A stretch of DNA of 64,000 nucleotides from Komagataeibacter melaceti (GCF_003403295.1 NZ_QUWV01000020.1:16353-80352), one strand, 5' to 3'. Shown: positions 37,371 through 46,475, counted from the stretch's first letter. Program-made: numbers and translations. The notes: generated by a model from the sequence alone, not told the origin.

Positions 37371-38462
37371 ATGCGTCTCCGCTCTGCCCTGCTGGCAACC
37401 AGTCTGCTGGCAGCGACACCGTTCGCAGCCAAGGCCACGACCATTACCGGCCCCTATGTCGATATTGGCGGCGGTTACAACCTGACCCAGACCCAGCACG
37501 GGCACTTTGCTGATGAAAACTCCGGCCCCGGCCGTGAGAAGGTCGGCCATCGTCATGGCTGGACCGGCTTTGGTTCCGTTGGCTGGGGCTTTGGCAACGG
37601 CCTGCGCGCCGAGGTTGAAGGTGACTACAACTGGTCCGAAATCTACAGCAAATCCCGTGGGGACAAGGGCAGCGACCGCTCCTATGGCGGCTTTGTCAAC
37701 GTGCTGTATGACATCGACCTCAAGCGCCTGTTCAACATCGACGTGCCCGTGACCCCGTTCGTCGGTGTCGGTGCCGGCTACCTGTGGCAGAACACGCATG
37801 ACGCGACCATCGGCGCGAACAACCCGCAGGGCGCGCGCAGCATGAGCGGCACCAAGGGTGGCTTCGCCTATCAGGGCATCGTGGGTGCGGCCTACGACAT
37901 CCCGGGCGTGCCGGGCCTGCAGATGACCACCGAATACCGCATGATCGGTCAGCCGCAGTCCTTCACCATGGGCAACTTCACGGCTGAAAATGGTCACGCC
38001 AGCTTTGACCACCGCTTCAACCACCAGTTCATCGTAGGCGTCCGCTACGCGTTCAACAACGCGCCGCCGCCGCCGCCGCCGGCCCCCGCCGTGGTGCCGC
38101 CCGCGCCGACGGCCGCCCGCACCTACCTGGTGTTCTTCGACTGGGATGGCGCTTCCCTGACCGGCCGTGCGCGTGAGATCGTGGCCGAAGCCGCACAGGC
38201 TTCCACCCACATCCAGACCACCCGCATCGAGGTTAACGGTTACACCGATAACTCCGCCGCCCACCCCGGCCCGCGTGGTGAGAAGTACAACCTTGGCCTG
38301 TCCCTGCGTCGCGCGGACAGCGTGAAGGCTGAACTGATCCGTGACGGCGTGCCCGCCAACTCCATCGACATCCACGGTTATGGCGAAGCCCACCCGCTGG
38401 TGCCGACCGGCCCCGACACGCGTGAGCCCCAGAACCGTCGTGTGGAAATCATCCTGCACTGA
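37371..38462 (+). CDS. gmpC: OmpA-family outer membrane protein GmpC
   Basis: This 363-residue protein is a near copy of GmpB, with 359 of 363 residues identical, and the same barrel, Pro linker and OmpA domain. The differences from GmpB are Ser at residue 5, Pro in the third surface loop (ANNPQG), Ser in DGASLTG and Ser in PANSID. The ATG at 37371 is chosen from GAGGAAGG and by alignment with GmpB; an in-frame start 29 codons upstream is not needed. A terminator follows. Confidence 0.88.
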   Translation: MRLRSALLATSLLAATPFAAKATTITGPYVDIGGGYNLTQTQHGHFADENSGPGREKVGHRHGWTGFGSVGWGFGNGLRAEVEGDYNWSEIYSKSRGDKGSDRSYGGFVNVLYDIDLKRLFNIDVPVTPFVGVGAGYLWQNTHDATIGANNPQGARSMSGTKGGFAYQGIVGAAYDIPGVPGLQMTTEYRMIGQPQSFTMGNFTAENGHASFDHRFNHQFIVGVRYAFNNAPPPPPPAPAVVPPAPTAARTYLVFFDWDGASLTGRAREIVAEAAQASTHIQTTRIEVNGYTDNSAAHPGPRGEKYNLGLSLRRADSVKAELIRDGVPANSIDIHGYGEAHPLVPTGPDTREPQNRRVEIILH

Positions 38463-38473
38463 CGCAGCATGAT

Positions 38474-38510
38474 GCAGGGTGGCAGGCAACTGCCCCCTGC
38501 TTCCTTTTTA
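38474..38510 (+). terminator. Terminator of gmpC
   Basis: Imperfect stem GCAGGGTGGCAG / CTGCCCCCTGC with a short loop, followed by a T-rich tract. Confidence 0.75.
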
Positions 38511-38611
38511 TTTTCAGTTCCCCTACCCTGTTGAGGTGCCTGTCAGGCACAAAGGAAAGCTGTCGCCCTTTTTTTCAGTCCCCGCCCGCACAGCAGGCGA
38601 AAGGAAATATC

Positions 38612-39133
38612 TTGTCCACTCCGCCCCGTGAGAAAGTCATACAATTTCTGAAATTCGGCGTTGTTGGCTTGCTGGGGCTGTGCTGGGACACGACCACCGT
38701 GTACTCCCTGCGGCCATTCGTGGGGCTGACGATCGCGACGCTTGCGGCCTATTTCATCGCCGCGTCCATCAACTGGCTGATCAACCGGCTGTGGACATTC
38801 CGTGGCGCAGGCAACCAGCACCATTTCATCATCCAGTGGCTGCGTTTCCTGGCCGGTAATTCACTGGGCTTTTTCCTGAACCGGGGCTGCGTGTTCACGC
38901 TGTTCCATGTCTCGCCGGTCTTCAAGGCCTATCCCGTGCTGGCGCTCGCGGCGGGGGCCGTGACGGGCATGATGGCGAACTTCCATATCAGCCGGAAGCT
39001 TGTTTTCAACGCCACCCATGCCGCCCCACGCCAGAGCGCGACAATCCTGCCGTTTCAGCCCGAACGCGCGGTCGCCCAGAATGCGGTCTCCAGCCGGACG
39101 GATGTTGCGAATTCCCGCACCAAGGCTGGATAA
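38612..39133 (+). CDS. GtrA-like family membrane protein
   Basis: GtrA-like proteins are small four-segment membrane proteins, often linked to flipping of polyprenyl-linked sugars. The 173-residue product has four hydrophobic segments (about residues 12-115), QFLKFGVVGLLGLCWDT at the first, and NWLINRLWTFRG and FHISRKLVFN as typical loop motifs. The start is TTG at 38612, with AAAGGAAATATC before it. The last 45 residues are a polar tail, whose final 79 nt overlap the convergent tenA gene. The surface-polysaccharide target is unknown. Confidence 0.82.
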   Translation: MSTPPREKVIQFLKFGVVGLLGLCWDTTTVYSLRPFVGLTIATLAAYFIAASINWLINRLWTFRGAGNQHHFIIQWLRFLAGNSLGFFLNRGCVFTLFHVSPVFKAYPVLALAAGAVTGMMANFHISRKLVFNATHAAPRQSATILPFQPERAVAQNAVSSRTDVANSRTKAG

Positions 39134-39756
39134 CGCGCCTGCGCGCCACAGGCCGCGCCAACCTTTTCCAGCCTGTGGATGCCCTCTTCCACCAGTTCCG
39201 TATATTCCGCGCCGCCATACAGCGCGATCCATGACCAGTAGGGATTCCCTTCGCGCTTCGTGGCCGGGTCCGCGTGCAGCCGCGCGCCAAGTTCCGCATA
39301 GCCGATCAGGCACGGGGCCATTGTCACCAGCAGGTCAAGCAGGTCGCCCGTCTGGGCGCGGTCGAGTATAAAGCGGCTATAGGCAAGTAATTCGAGCGAT
39401 TCCTCCGCCTGTTCCAGTGCTGTTTCATCTATTCCCCAGCCCGCGCAATACGCCACATGCATAGACAGTTCGGTATTGAGTATGCCCGACAGCAGATGGG
39501 CGGCATGGCGCATACCCGTTACCGTATCGGCCTTGTGCACTGCCAGCGCGCATGCCCGGGTATACTGGATCAGGTACAGGTAGTCCTGGATAAGGAAGTT
39601 CCTGAACGCTTCCGGCGCCAGCGTGCCATCACCCACGCTCCTGACAAAGGGGTGGCGCACGAACTCCATCCACTGCGCCATGCAGTCATTGCGCAACCGC
39701 CCCGCCAGCCCCTGTGTCAGGAGGGGCCAGTCCCGTTCCGCCTGCCATTCGTGCAT
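39055..39756 (-). CDS. tenA: TenA family thiaminase II / aminopyrimidine hydrolase
   Basis: TenA salvages degraded thiamine by hydrolysing aminopyrimidines. The 233-residue protein is all-helical with FRNFLIQDYLYLIQYTRACALAV-type segments, LVTMAPCLIGYAELG with the conserved Tyr and Glu, and the C-terminal RLETAFWATA helix typical of the family. The ATG at 39756 has AAGGGATACAGG before it. I looked for a TPP riboswitch in the 155-nt upstream gap and saw none. It overlaps the GtrA-like gene tail to tail by 79 nt, and its C-terminal helix lies within that overlap. Confidence 0.88.
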   Translation of the reverse strand: MHEWQAERDWPLLTQGLAGRLRNDCMAQWMEFVRHPFVRSVGDGTLAPEAFRNFLIQDYLYLIQYTRACALAVHKADTVTGMRHAAHLLSGILNTELSMHVAYCAGWGIDETALEQAEESLELLAYSRFILDRAQTGDLLDLLVTMAPCLIGYAELGARLHADPATKREGNPYWSWIALYGGAEYTELVEEGIHRLEKVGAACGAQARYPALVREFATSVRLETAFWATARSG

Positions 39757-39911
39757 CCTGTATCCCTTTTTGCTCACGCAGCCGGACCGTCGCGCACCGG
39801 CCATATGGCAGAACACGCATGTTCGTACTTCCGGTCTGGTGCTAGCTGCGCTAGGTGAATGAATCCGGTTTTATATCTATATCTTCAATACAGGATCGTC
39901 TGTCTCCCGCC

Positions 39912-42563
39912 ATGCCCACAACAAACGACATTCGTGCCACCTTCCTCGACTATTTTGCCGGGAATGGGCATCAGATCGTGCCGTCCTCGTCCCTGGTGCC
40001 GCACAACGATCCGACACTGCTGTTTACCAATGCTGGTATGGTGCAGTTCAAGAACGTGTTCACCGGGCAGGAAACACGCCCCTACTCCCGCGCCACCACG
40101 GCCCAGAAGGTGGTCCGCGCGGGCGGCAAGCACAACGACCTGGACAATGTGGGCTACACCGCCCGGCATCACACCTTTTTCGAGATGATGGGCAACTTCT
40201 CGTTCGGGGACTATTTCAAGGCGGAAGCGATCGAGCTGGCCTGGAACCTGGTCACCGGCACCTTCGGCCTGCCCAAGGACCGGCTGCTGACCACCGTCTA
40301 TGCCGATGACGAGGAAGCGGCTTCCCTGTGGCGCAAGATCGCCGGGCTGTCCGATGACCGGATCATCCGCATCCCCACATCGGACAATTTCTGGCGCATG
40401 GGTGACACCGGCCCCTGCGGCCCGTGTTCCGAGATATTCTACGACCACGGCCCCGAAGTGGCAGGCGGCCCGCCCGGCTCCCCCGATGAGGATGGCGACA
40501 GGTTCACCGAGATCTGGAACCTCGTGTTCATGCAGTATTTCGAAAACCCGCCCGGCACGCGCTCGCCCCTGCCGCGCCCGTCCATTGACACCGGGCTGGG
40601 GCTGGAGCGTTTCGCCGCCATCCTGCAGGGCAAGCGGGACAATTATGACATTGATACCTTCCGCGCCCTGATCCTCGCCTCGGCCGAGGTCACGGGACAG
40701 GACCCCGATGGCCCGTTCAACGCCAGCCACCGGGTGGTGGCCGACCACCTGCGTTCCACCTCGTTCCTGATTGCCGATGGCGTGCTGCCCTCCAAGGACG
40801 GGCGGGGCTACGTGCTGCGCCGCATCATGCGCCGCGCCATGCGCCACCTGCACATGATGGGCACGACGGAACCGACCTTCTACCGCCTCGTCCCCGCGCT
40901 GATCCGCCAGATGGGCGAAGCCTATCCCGAACTGGTGCATGCCCGTGCGCTGATCGAGGAGACGATGAAGGGCGAGGAAGAACGCTTCAAGGCGATGCTC
41001 GACCGCGGCCTGTCGCTGCTGGCGGACGAGACGGAGCGGCTGGGCGATGGCGCGCCCCTGCCGGGCGATGTCGCGTTCAAGCTGTACGACACCTTCGGCT
41101 TCCCGCTTGACCTGACGCAGGACGCCCTGCGTGGCAGCAGCCATGACGTGGACGTGGCCGGCTTCAACGAGGCCATGGACGTGCAACGCAAGCGCGCGCG
41201 CGCCGCATGGAGCGGATCGGGCGACAGCGCGACCGAAACCGTATGGTTCGAAGCCCGCGACACCTTCGGCGCGACCGAGTTCCTGGGCTACACCACCGAA
41301 ACCTCGGATGCCGAGGTCCAGACGGTCATCGTCGATAACGCGCAGGTTGAAGCAGCCGGTCCCGGCACCAAGGTGGCGCTGCTGCTGAACCAGACCCCCT
41401 TCTATGGCGAAAGCGGCGGCCAGGTGGGTGACACCGGCACCATCACCGCGCCCGGCCTGCACATTGCCGTAACCGATACGCAGAAGAAGCTGGGCGACCT
41501 GATCGTGCATTACGGCACGGTCATCGAAGGCACGATCCGCCCCGGCATGGCGGTCACCGCACAGGTTGACCATGACCGCCGCAGCGCCATCCGCGCGCAT
41601 CATTCCGCCACCCACCTGCTGCATGAGGCCCTGCGCCGCCGCCTGGGCGCGCATGTGACCCAGAAGGGCAGCCTGAACGCGCCCGACCGCCTGCGCTTTG
41701 ACGTAAGCCAGCCGCGCCCCATCACGCCCGAGGAACTGGCCAGCATCGAGGCCGAGGTCAACGCCCGCATCCGTGAAAACACGGAAGTGACCACGCGCCA
41801 CATGACCCCGGAAGAAGCCATCGAGAACGGGGCCATGGCCCTGTTTGGCGAGAAGTACGGCGATGAGGTGCGCGTGGTCTCCATGGGCGCACCGGAAGAA
41901 GGCCGCGCGGGCTGGTCGATCGAACTGTGCGGTGGCACCCATGTGCGCCGCACGGGTGATATCGGCCTGTTCCGCATCACATCGGAAAGCGGTGTCTCGT
42001 CTGGCGTGCGCCGTATCGAGGCGGTGACGGGCCGCGCGGCTGAAAACACGACCATCGCCACGGAGGAGCGTCTGCTCCAGATGGCCGCGATGCTGCGCGT
42101 TCCCCCCGCCGAGGCCCCGGAGCGCCTTGCCGTGCTGCTGGATGAGCGCAAGGTCATGGAACGCCAGATCTCGGACCTGCAGCGCAAGCTGGCCTCGGGC
42201 ACGCAGGCGGCCACGACGGTGGAAGACATCAACGGCATCAAGCTCGATGCCCGCAATGTGGGTGAACTGCCGCCCAAGGAACTCAAGCCGCTGGCGGATT
42301 CCCTGCGCACCGAACTCGGCTCCGGCGTGGTTGCCCTGATTTCCACCGCCGATGGCAAGGGCAGCATCGTGGTCGCCGCCACCCCTGACCTGGCGGAGCG
42401 GGTCGATGCGGTGGCGCTGGTGCGCGCGGCAAGTGCTGCCATGGATGGCAAGGGCGGCGGTGGCCGCCGTGACATGGCGCAGGCGGGCGGCCCGGATATT
42501 GGCAAGGTCGATGCCGCTCTGGCCGCCGTGCGCGACGCGCTGCGGCAGGTGGCCACGGCCTGA
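39912..42563 (+). CDS. alaS: Alanyl-tRNA synthetase
   Basis: AlaRS charges tRNA-Ala in the cytosol. The 883-residue product (E. coli 876) starts [20 protein letters not shown]. It has the class II catalytic core with [20 protein letters not shown], the editing-domain metal ligands HHSATHLLH and CGGTH, and a C-terminal oligomerisation/DHHA1 domain. An in-frame GTG at 39855 would add 19 residues unlike the family, so ATG 39912 is chosen, although its ribosome site is weak. A hairpin follows. Confidence 0.97.
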   Translation: MPTTNDIRATFLDYFAGNGHQIVPSSSLVPHNDPTLLFTNAGMVQFKNVFTGQETRPYSRATTAQKVVRAGGKHNDLDNVGYTARHHTFFEMMGNFSFGDYFKAEAIELAWNLVTGTFGLPKDRLLTTVYADDEEAASLWRKIAGLSDDRIIRIPTSDNFWRMGDTGPCGPCSEIFYDHGPEVAGGPPGSPDEDGDRFTEIWNLVFMQYFENPPGTRSPLPRPSIDTGLGLERFAAILQGKRDNYDIDTFRALILASAEVTGQDPDGPFNASHRVVADHLRSTSFLIADGVLPSKDGRGYVLRRIMRRAMRHLHMMGTTEPTFYRLVPALIRQMGEAYPELVHARALIEETMKGEEERFKAMLDRGLSLLADETERLGDGAPLPGDVAFKLYDTFGFPLDLTQDALRGSSHDVDVAGFNEAMDVQRKRARAAWSGSGDSATETVWFEARDTFGATEFLGYTTETSDAEVQTVIVDNAQVEAAGPGTKVALLLNQTPFYGESGGQVGDTGTITAPGLHIAVTDTQKKLGDLIVHYGTVIEGTIRPGMAVTAQVDHDRRSAIRAHHSATHLLHEALRRRLGAHVTQKGSLNAPDRLRFDVSQPRPITPEELASIEAEVNARIRENTEVTTRHMTPEEAIENGAMALFGEKYGDEVRVVSMGAPEEGRAGWSIELCGGTHVRRTGDIGLFRITSESGVSSGVRRIEAVTGRAAENTTIATEERLLQMAAMLRVPPAEAPERLAVLLDERKVMERQISDLQRKLASGTQAATTVEDINGIKLDARNVGELPPKELKPLADSLRTELGSGVVALISTADGKGSIVVAATPDLAERVDAVALVRAASAAMDGKGGGGRRDMAQAGGPDIGKVDAALAAVRDALRQVATA

Positions 42564-42858
42564 CGCGGCCCCGCTCCACCAACTCCGGCAACCTGCAACG
42601 GCGCGACCTGTTCGCGCCGTTGTGCTGTACGCATGGTTGCCAGCAAATACTTCAATACAGAAAGTGAATATTTATTAACTATATTGCGGTTACATAGTAT
42701 TTCCATTATACGCGATTAAGAAACATTTGTGGCCAGCATGTGTTTCCATGATATAGATGGAAAAGTTTCAGACCGGACCACCAGGCGCCACGCCAGTTCC
42801 GCCATGCAGCGTGGCTGCCTTTCCTCATGTCTGGCTGTTCAGGTGACAGGATTTTACG
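42564..42858 (+). promoter_or_regulatory. 295-nt gap between alaS and carbonic anhydrase gene
   Basis: It contains the alaS hairpin (42596-42622), then an AT-rich stretch with a possible promoter: TTGCGG at 42684-42689 and TATACG at 42707-42712, 17 nt apart. AGGA precedes the carbonic anhydrase ATG at 42859. Confidence 0.4.
42596..42622 (+). terminator. Strong hairpin after alaS
   Basis: Perfect 11-bp stem CAACGGCGCGA / TCGCGCCGTTG with a 5-nt loop; no T run follows, so termination efficiency is uncertain. Confidence 0.6.
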
Positions 42859-43545
42859 ATGGCCGATACCAATACTGCCCGGGATACCCTCATTGACCTC
42901 CTGCGCGGTGTAGAGCGCTTCAATACAGAAGTCTTTCCCCAGAACAGGGAACTGTTCGCCAGCCTGGCCGAAAGCCAGTCGCCCGATACGCTGTTCATTG
43001 CCTGCGCCGACAGCCGCGTAAACCCCAGCATGATTACCCAGACCCAGCCGGGCGACCTGTTCGTGCTGCGCAACATCGGCAATATCGTGCCTGCGTACGG
43101 GGAGATGCTGGGTGGCGTGTCATCCGCCATTGAATATGCGGTCAGCGCGCTCAAGGTCTCGCACATCATCGTATGCGGCCATTCCAACTGCGGCGCGATG
43201 CAGGCCCTGCTGGACCCGGACACGAGCAAGCTGAGCAGCATGCCCACGGTGGCAAGCTGGCTGCGCAATGCCGAGGCCGCGCGCGCCGTGCTGGAAGCAT
43301 CGGATGCGGGACCGGCCAGCGTGCGCAGCCTGTCCGAGCAGAACGTCCAGCTCCAGATCGCCCACCTGCGCACACATCCCGCCGTGGCGGCAGGGGTTGC
43401 CCGTGGCACCCTGACGTTGCAGGGATGGTTCTATGATATCGCAAGCGGGGAAGTCGTGGTGCTGGACGAGACTTCGCGCAGGTTCATCCATGTGGATGAA
43501 GCCATCGCGGCACTCCAGCAGGCCAGAAGTTCGGCCACGGCCTGA
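42859..43545 (+). CDS. can: Beta-class carbonic anhydrase
   Basis: It interconverts CO2 and bicarbonate in the cytosol, supplying bicarbonate for carboxylases such as acetyl-CoA carboxylase. The 228-residue product has the zinc ligands C49 (in IACADSRV), H108 and C111 (in CGHSNCGA), plus the catalytic dyad D51/R53. No signal peptide. The downstream phosphodiesterase-like gene probably starts inside its 3' end. Confidence 0.96.
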   Translation: MADTNTARDTLIDLLRGVERFNTEVFPQNRELFASLAESQSPDTLFIACADSRVNPSMITQTQPGDLFVLRNIGNIVPAYGEMLGGVSSAIEYAVSALKVSHIIVCGHSNCGAMQALLDPDTSKLSSMPTVASWLRNAEAARAVLEASDAGPASVRSLSEQNVQLQIAHLRTHPAVAAGVARGTLTLQGWFYDIASGEVVVLDETSRRFIHVDEAIAALQQARSSATA

Positions 43546-44419
43546 TACCCCAGGCAGGCCGTGGCGGGGGCCACTATGCCTGCTTCTTGTCCTGACCCTG
43601 CCCGCCGGTGCCGCGCACGCGGCGGGCAGCCTTAAACTTTCCACATGGAATCTCGACTGGCTGACAGTCCGTGCGCAGGGTGACGCCGCCCTTCCCGCCG
43701 ATGTCATGCCACGCACAACCGGGGAGATGGACCGGCTGGCGCAGTACGCCCATGCCCTTGCCCCCGATATTGCAGCACTTGAGGAAATTGACAGCGCGGA
43801 CCTTGCCGCCCGGCTGTTTCCCGCCCCGGCCTATCACATCATCATCTCGGGCGATCAGGTGGTGCAGAAAGTCGCAGTCGCCATCCGTTCCGGGCTTCAG
43901 ATCGAACGTTATCCCGATGTCACGGCGCTGGATGTCTATCCGCCCGACGCCCCGCGCCACCTGCGTTCGGGGCTGGACCTGAGCGTTGGCACGGGCGCGG
44001 ACAGGCTGCGGCTGCTTGTCGTCCATCTCAAGGCCGGATGCCGCGATTCCGGCCCGCGTGAGCGCAAACCCGCCTGCCGCACGCTGTTACGGCAGATGGC
44101 GGTCATTCAGGACTGGATCATGGAACGACAGGATGAGGGGGAAGCCTTTGCCGTGCTGGGCGACTTCAACCGCCTGCTGGCCCCTGATGACCCCGCCCTG
44201 CGCACGCTGGCGGAAAACGGGCCGCTGACCCTTGCCACCGCGGACCATGCCAGCCCCTGCGCGCAGGGCAGTTATTTCATCGACCATATCATTCTGGGCG
44301 GGGCCGCGCGCGGCTGGCTGCAACCGGACAGCCTGCGCGTCATGCTCTACCGCGCTGATGCGGCAACAACGCGCCTGTCCGATCACTGCCCGGTCTCGGT
44401 AAGGCTGTTGCTTCCCTGA
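43496..44419 (+). CDS. Secreted endonuclease/exonuclease/phosphatase-family protein
   Basis: The domain is the EEP (DNase I-like) fold: LKLSTWNLDWL, ALEEIDSAD with the metal-binding Glu, LLVVHLKAGC, VLGDFNRLL, YFIDHIIL and LSDHCPVSV with the catalytic His. A hydrophobic stretch LCLLLVLTLPAGAAHA precedes the domain and looks like a signal peptide, so the protein is probably periplasmic. The start is uncertain: no ATG, GTG or TTG lies between the end of the carbonic anhydrase gene and the hydrophobic stretch, so I use ATG 43496, which overlaps that gene by 50 nt. Substrate (nucleic acid, phospholipid or other phosphodiester) is not determined. Confidence 0.75.
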   Translation: MKPSRHSSRPEVRPRPDTPGRPWRGPLCLLLVLTLPAGAAHAAGSLKLSTWNLDWLTVRAQGDAALPADVMPRTTGEMDRLAQYAHALAPDIAALEEIDSADLAARLFPAPAYHIIISGDQVVQKVAVAIRSGLQIERYPDVTALDVYPPDAPRHLRSGLDLSVGTGADRLRLLVVHLKAGCRDSGPRERKPACRTLLRQMAVIQDWIMERQDEGEAFAVLGDFNRLLAPDDPALRTLAENGPLTLATADHASPCAQGSYFIDHIILGGAARGWLQPDSLRVMLYRADAATTRLSDHCPVSVRLLLP

Positions 44420-44448
44420 AATGCCCCGATACAGGCAGGGGAGCAGGA

Positions 44449-44796
44449 TTATTCCGGCCAGATACCCGAGGCATGCATGGCGCTCCATCCCACGACCAGC
44501 ACGCCCATCACGAACAGCACCGCGCCCATCAACTGGAGTGTATCCTTATAGGGCCGGAGCACGTCCGCCATGCTGGCCATCGCACCTTCCGGCGTGGTGG
44601 CGACCGCATCATCGGGCGAGGCCACAACGCGCGTCTGGGCCGCAGGCACCGGGCCGGGATCGGGCACATCGGTTGAGGCCTGGGCGGCTTCAGCCTGCTG
44701 CGCGACTTCGTGCGTCACCTCATCAGGATGCGCCACGCCATCGGGAGCGGGGGACTGGGCTGCCGCCACGCTATCCTGATCGGGGGTATTGGTCAT
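44449..44796 (-). CDS. Small C-terminally membrane-anchored protein, unknown function
   Basis: The 115-residue protein has a long acidic, Ala/Pro/Val-rich N-terminal part (about residues 1-80) and one membrane segment near the C-terminus (about 88-108, LMGAVLFVMGVLVVGW). This topology would leave the polar part in the cytosol if tail-anchored. CAGGAG precedes the ATG. I do not recognise a family. It is divergent from the NADP oxidoreductase gene across 122 nt. Confidence 0.65.
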   Translation of the reverse strand: MTNTPDQDSVAAAQSPAPDGVAHPDEVTHEVAQQAEAAQASTDVPDPGPVPAAQTRVVASPDDAVATTPEGAMASMADVLRPYKDTLQLMGAVLFVMGVLVVGWSAMHASGIWPE

Positions 44797-44918
44797 GACG
44801 CTGTTACTCCTGCTTTACCCGACTCTGTGCCATATGTCTGTCAGTTCGGCAAAAAACCGGACTACAGATAGACCATTCCGGGCCAGACCACCACAGGCCC
44901 GATACAGCGGGAAAGCGT

Positions 44919-45695
44919 ATGCGGGCACCGAAACTGACACGCCGCCATGGCATGGCTACCCTGCTGGGCGGGCTGCTGGCCACCAGCCTGCCACGCCACG
45001 GCCGAGCACGCGCACCCCTGCGCATTGGCATGATCGGGTCGGGGCATGTCGGCGGCACGCTGGGCGGGTTGTGGATCAGGGCGGGGCATCAGGTCATGTT
45101 TTCCGCCCTTGACCTGCGCGAAGCACAGGAACGGGCTGGCGGGTTTTCATCCCCCCTCGCCCTGGCGGGAAGTACGCGGGAAGCCGCGCAGTCTGGTGAT
45201 GTCGTCGTGCTGGCGGTGCCTTATGGCGCACTCCCACAGCTTGGCCATGCCATCGGCCCGCTGCTGGGCAACAGGCCACTGATTGATGCCACCAATCCCT
45301 ACCCATGGCGGGATGGCAGGATCGGCCGCCAAGCCCAGCGCGACGGGGCGGGAGTGACCACGCAGGCGCTGTTTCCCGGGGCGGCACTGGTCAGGGCCTT
45401 CAATTCCGAGGACATGACCACGCTGGCCGCGCAGAGCAATCGCCCGCCCCCGCGCATGGCGCTGCCCATGGCCGGGAATGTCACGCAGGCGCTGTACGCC
45501 ACCGGCTGGCTGATCCATGATGCGGGCTTCGACCCCGTCATGGCGGGGCCGCTATCGCGCGCGAACCTGTTCCAGCCCGGCGGCCCCGCGTTCGAGGCGC
45601 GCATGACCGCCGATGAACTGCGCGCCGTGCTGGATGTCAGCGCAGACGAGCCGGTAGGCCGCACGCTGGCTGCTCAGTTCTCCGGCGGCAGGTAG
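44919..45695 (+). CDS. F420-dependent-NADP-reductase-like protein with Tat signal
   Basis: The 258-residue product has a Rossmann motif IGMIGSGHVGGTLGG at residues about 36-50 and the VVVLAVPYGALPQL and RAFNSEDMTTL segments of the NADPH-dependent F420 reductase-like family. The family includes reductases with cofactors other than F420, and this organism is not expected to make F420. The N-terminus, LTRRHGMATLLGGLLATSLP, has the twin Arg (residues 8-9) and hydrophobic core of a Tat signal, implying folded export with bound cofactor. GGGAAAGCGT precedes the ATG. Its 3' end overlaps convergent hdeD by 22 nt. Confidence 0.72.
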   Translation: MRAPKLTRRHGMATLLGGLLATSLPRHGRARAPLRIGMIGSGHVGGTLGGLWIRAGHQVMFSALDLREAQERAGGFSSPLALAGSTREAAQSGDVVVLAVPYGALPQLGHAIGPLLGNRPLIDATNPYPWRDGRIGRQAQRDGAGVTTQALFPGAALVRAFNSEDMTTLAAQSNRPPPRMALPMAGNVTQALYATGWLIHDAGFDPVMAGPLSRANLFQPGGPAFEARMTADELRAVLDVSADEPVGRTLAAQFSGGR

Positions 45696-46222
45696 GCCGC
45701 CTGGCGCAGGGCCAGGCCGAACTGGATCCAGCCAATGCCCGCCGCGATCAGTTCAACGGCAATGAACGTGCCGATCAGCCACAGCCCCGACCACGGCAGC
45801 GTGATATACAGGCATATCCCCACCAGCAGGCTGATCACACCGCCCAGCAGGATCAGCCACCAGCCCTGCAGCCCGCGCTGCTGGAACGCCATGATGACGC
45901 GCCCGATGCCCGACACCACAAGGCAGGCCGCGATGAACAGGGTAATGACCATGGAGCCGGTGGCCGGTTCCTCCATCATCATCGCGCCCGCGAGGATGTA
46001 CAGCCCGCCACCCAGTATGGACATGAGCCTGCCGCTCCAGTCCCGCACGGCAAAGGCATGCGCGAGCTGCAGCGAGCCCGCTATGAACAGCAGCACGCCA
46101 AACAGGATCGTGCTGGCCATCGAGACGACCAGCGCATCCGCCCATGCCATGAACCCGAGCACGAGCGAGACGACGCCCAGCCCGACAAACAGCTCCCAGC
46201 GCTGCGTTAATGGCGTTTCCAT
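45674..46222 (-). CDS. hdeD: HdeD family acid-resistance membrane protein
   Basis: HdeD-type (DUF308) proteins are inner-membrane proteins linked to acid resistance in enterobacteria. The 182-residue protein has about six membrane segments in two similar halves, with FGVLLFIAGSLQLAHAF and the later WWLILLGGVISLLVGICLYI typical of the family. The ATG at 46222 is used; a TTG two codons upstream is in frame. An acid-resistance role suits an acetic acid producer, but that is inference. Confidence 0.88.
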   Translation of the reverse strand: METPLTQRWELFVGLGVVSLVLGFMAWADALVVSMASTILFGVLLFIAGSLQLAHAFAVRDWSGRLMSILGGGLYILAGAMMMEEPATGSMVITLFIAACLVVSGIGRVIMAFQQRGLQGWWLILLGGVISLLVGICLYITLPWSGLWLIGTFIAVELIAAGIGWIQFGLALRQAAYLPPEN

Positions 46223-46340
46223 GCGCAAAGACCCTTTATCTGTTTATCATGATGGAAAAATTCATCCGCCTGCGCTTCATAACAGGTGGGCTGGCCTGTG
46301 CGATACAGGCTTTCGGCACCCTGCCTGTTCACCGCAATGA

Positions 46341-46370
46341 TTGACACGGACCCCGCAGTACTTCTATACG
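46341..46370 (+). promoter_or_regulatory. Sigma-70 promoter of rpsD
   Basis: A consensus -35, TTGACA (46341-46346), stands 18 nt before TATACG (46365-46370). This is the clearest promoter in the window and predicts a start near 46377. Confidence 0.75.
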
Positions 46371-46452
46371 CGCCCGACTGCCGGGAACGTGGACGATACG
46401 GCTGGTGCCCATGGGTGATTGCTCCCCGGCGCCAGTAATACGTGGCGCGCCC

Positions 46453-46475
46453 GTCCTGTTCATGGGGAACAGGAC
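46453..46475 (+). promoter_or_regulatory. Perfect hairpin in the rpsD leader
   Basis: Stem GTCCTGTTC / GAACAGGAC, 9 bp without mismatch, loop ATGGG, about 65 nt before the rpsD ATG. It is a candidate element for ribosomal-protein autoregulation; see findings. Confidence 0.5.

Noticed and set aside
39757..39911. Possible TPP riboswitch before tenA
   Set aside because: Read on the minus strand, the gap lacks the conserved CTGAGA and thiamine-box segments in the right order.
39885..41942. 685-codon open frame on the minus strand
   Set aside because: It is antisense to alaS, whose catalytic and editing motifs are all intact; the antisense product is His/Gly/Gln-rich noise.
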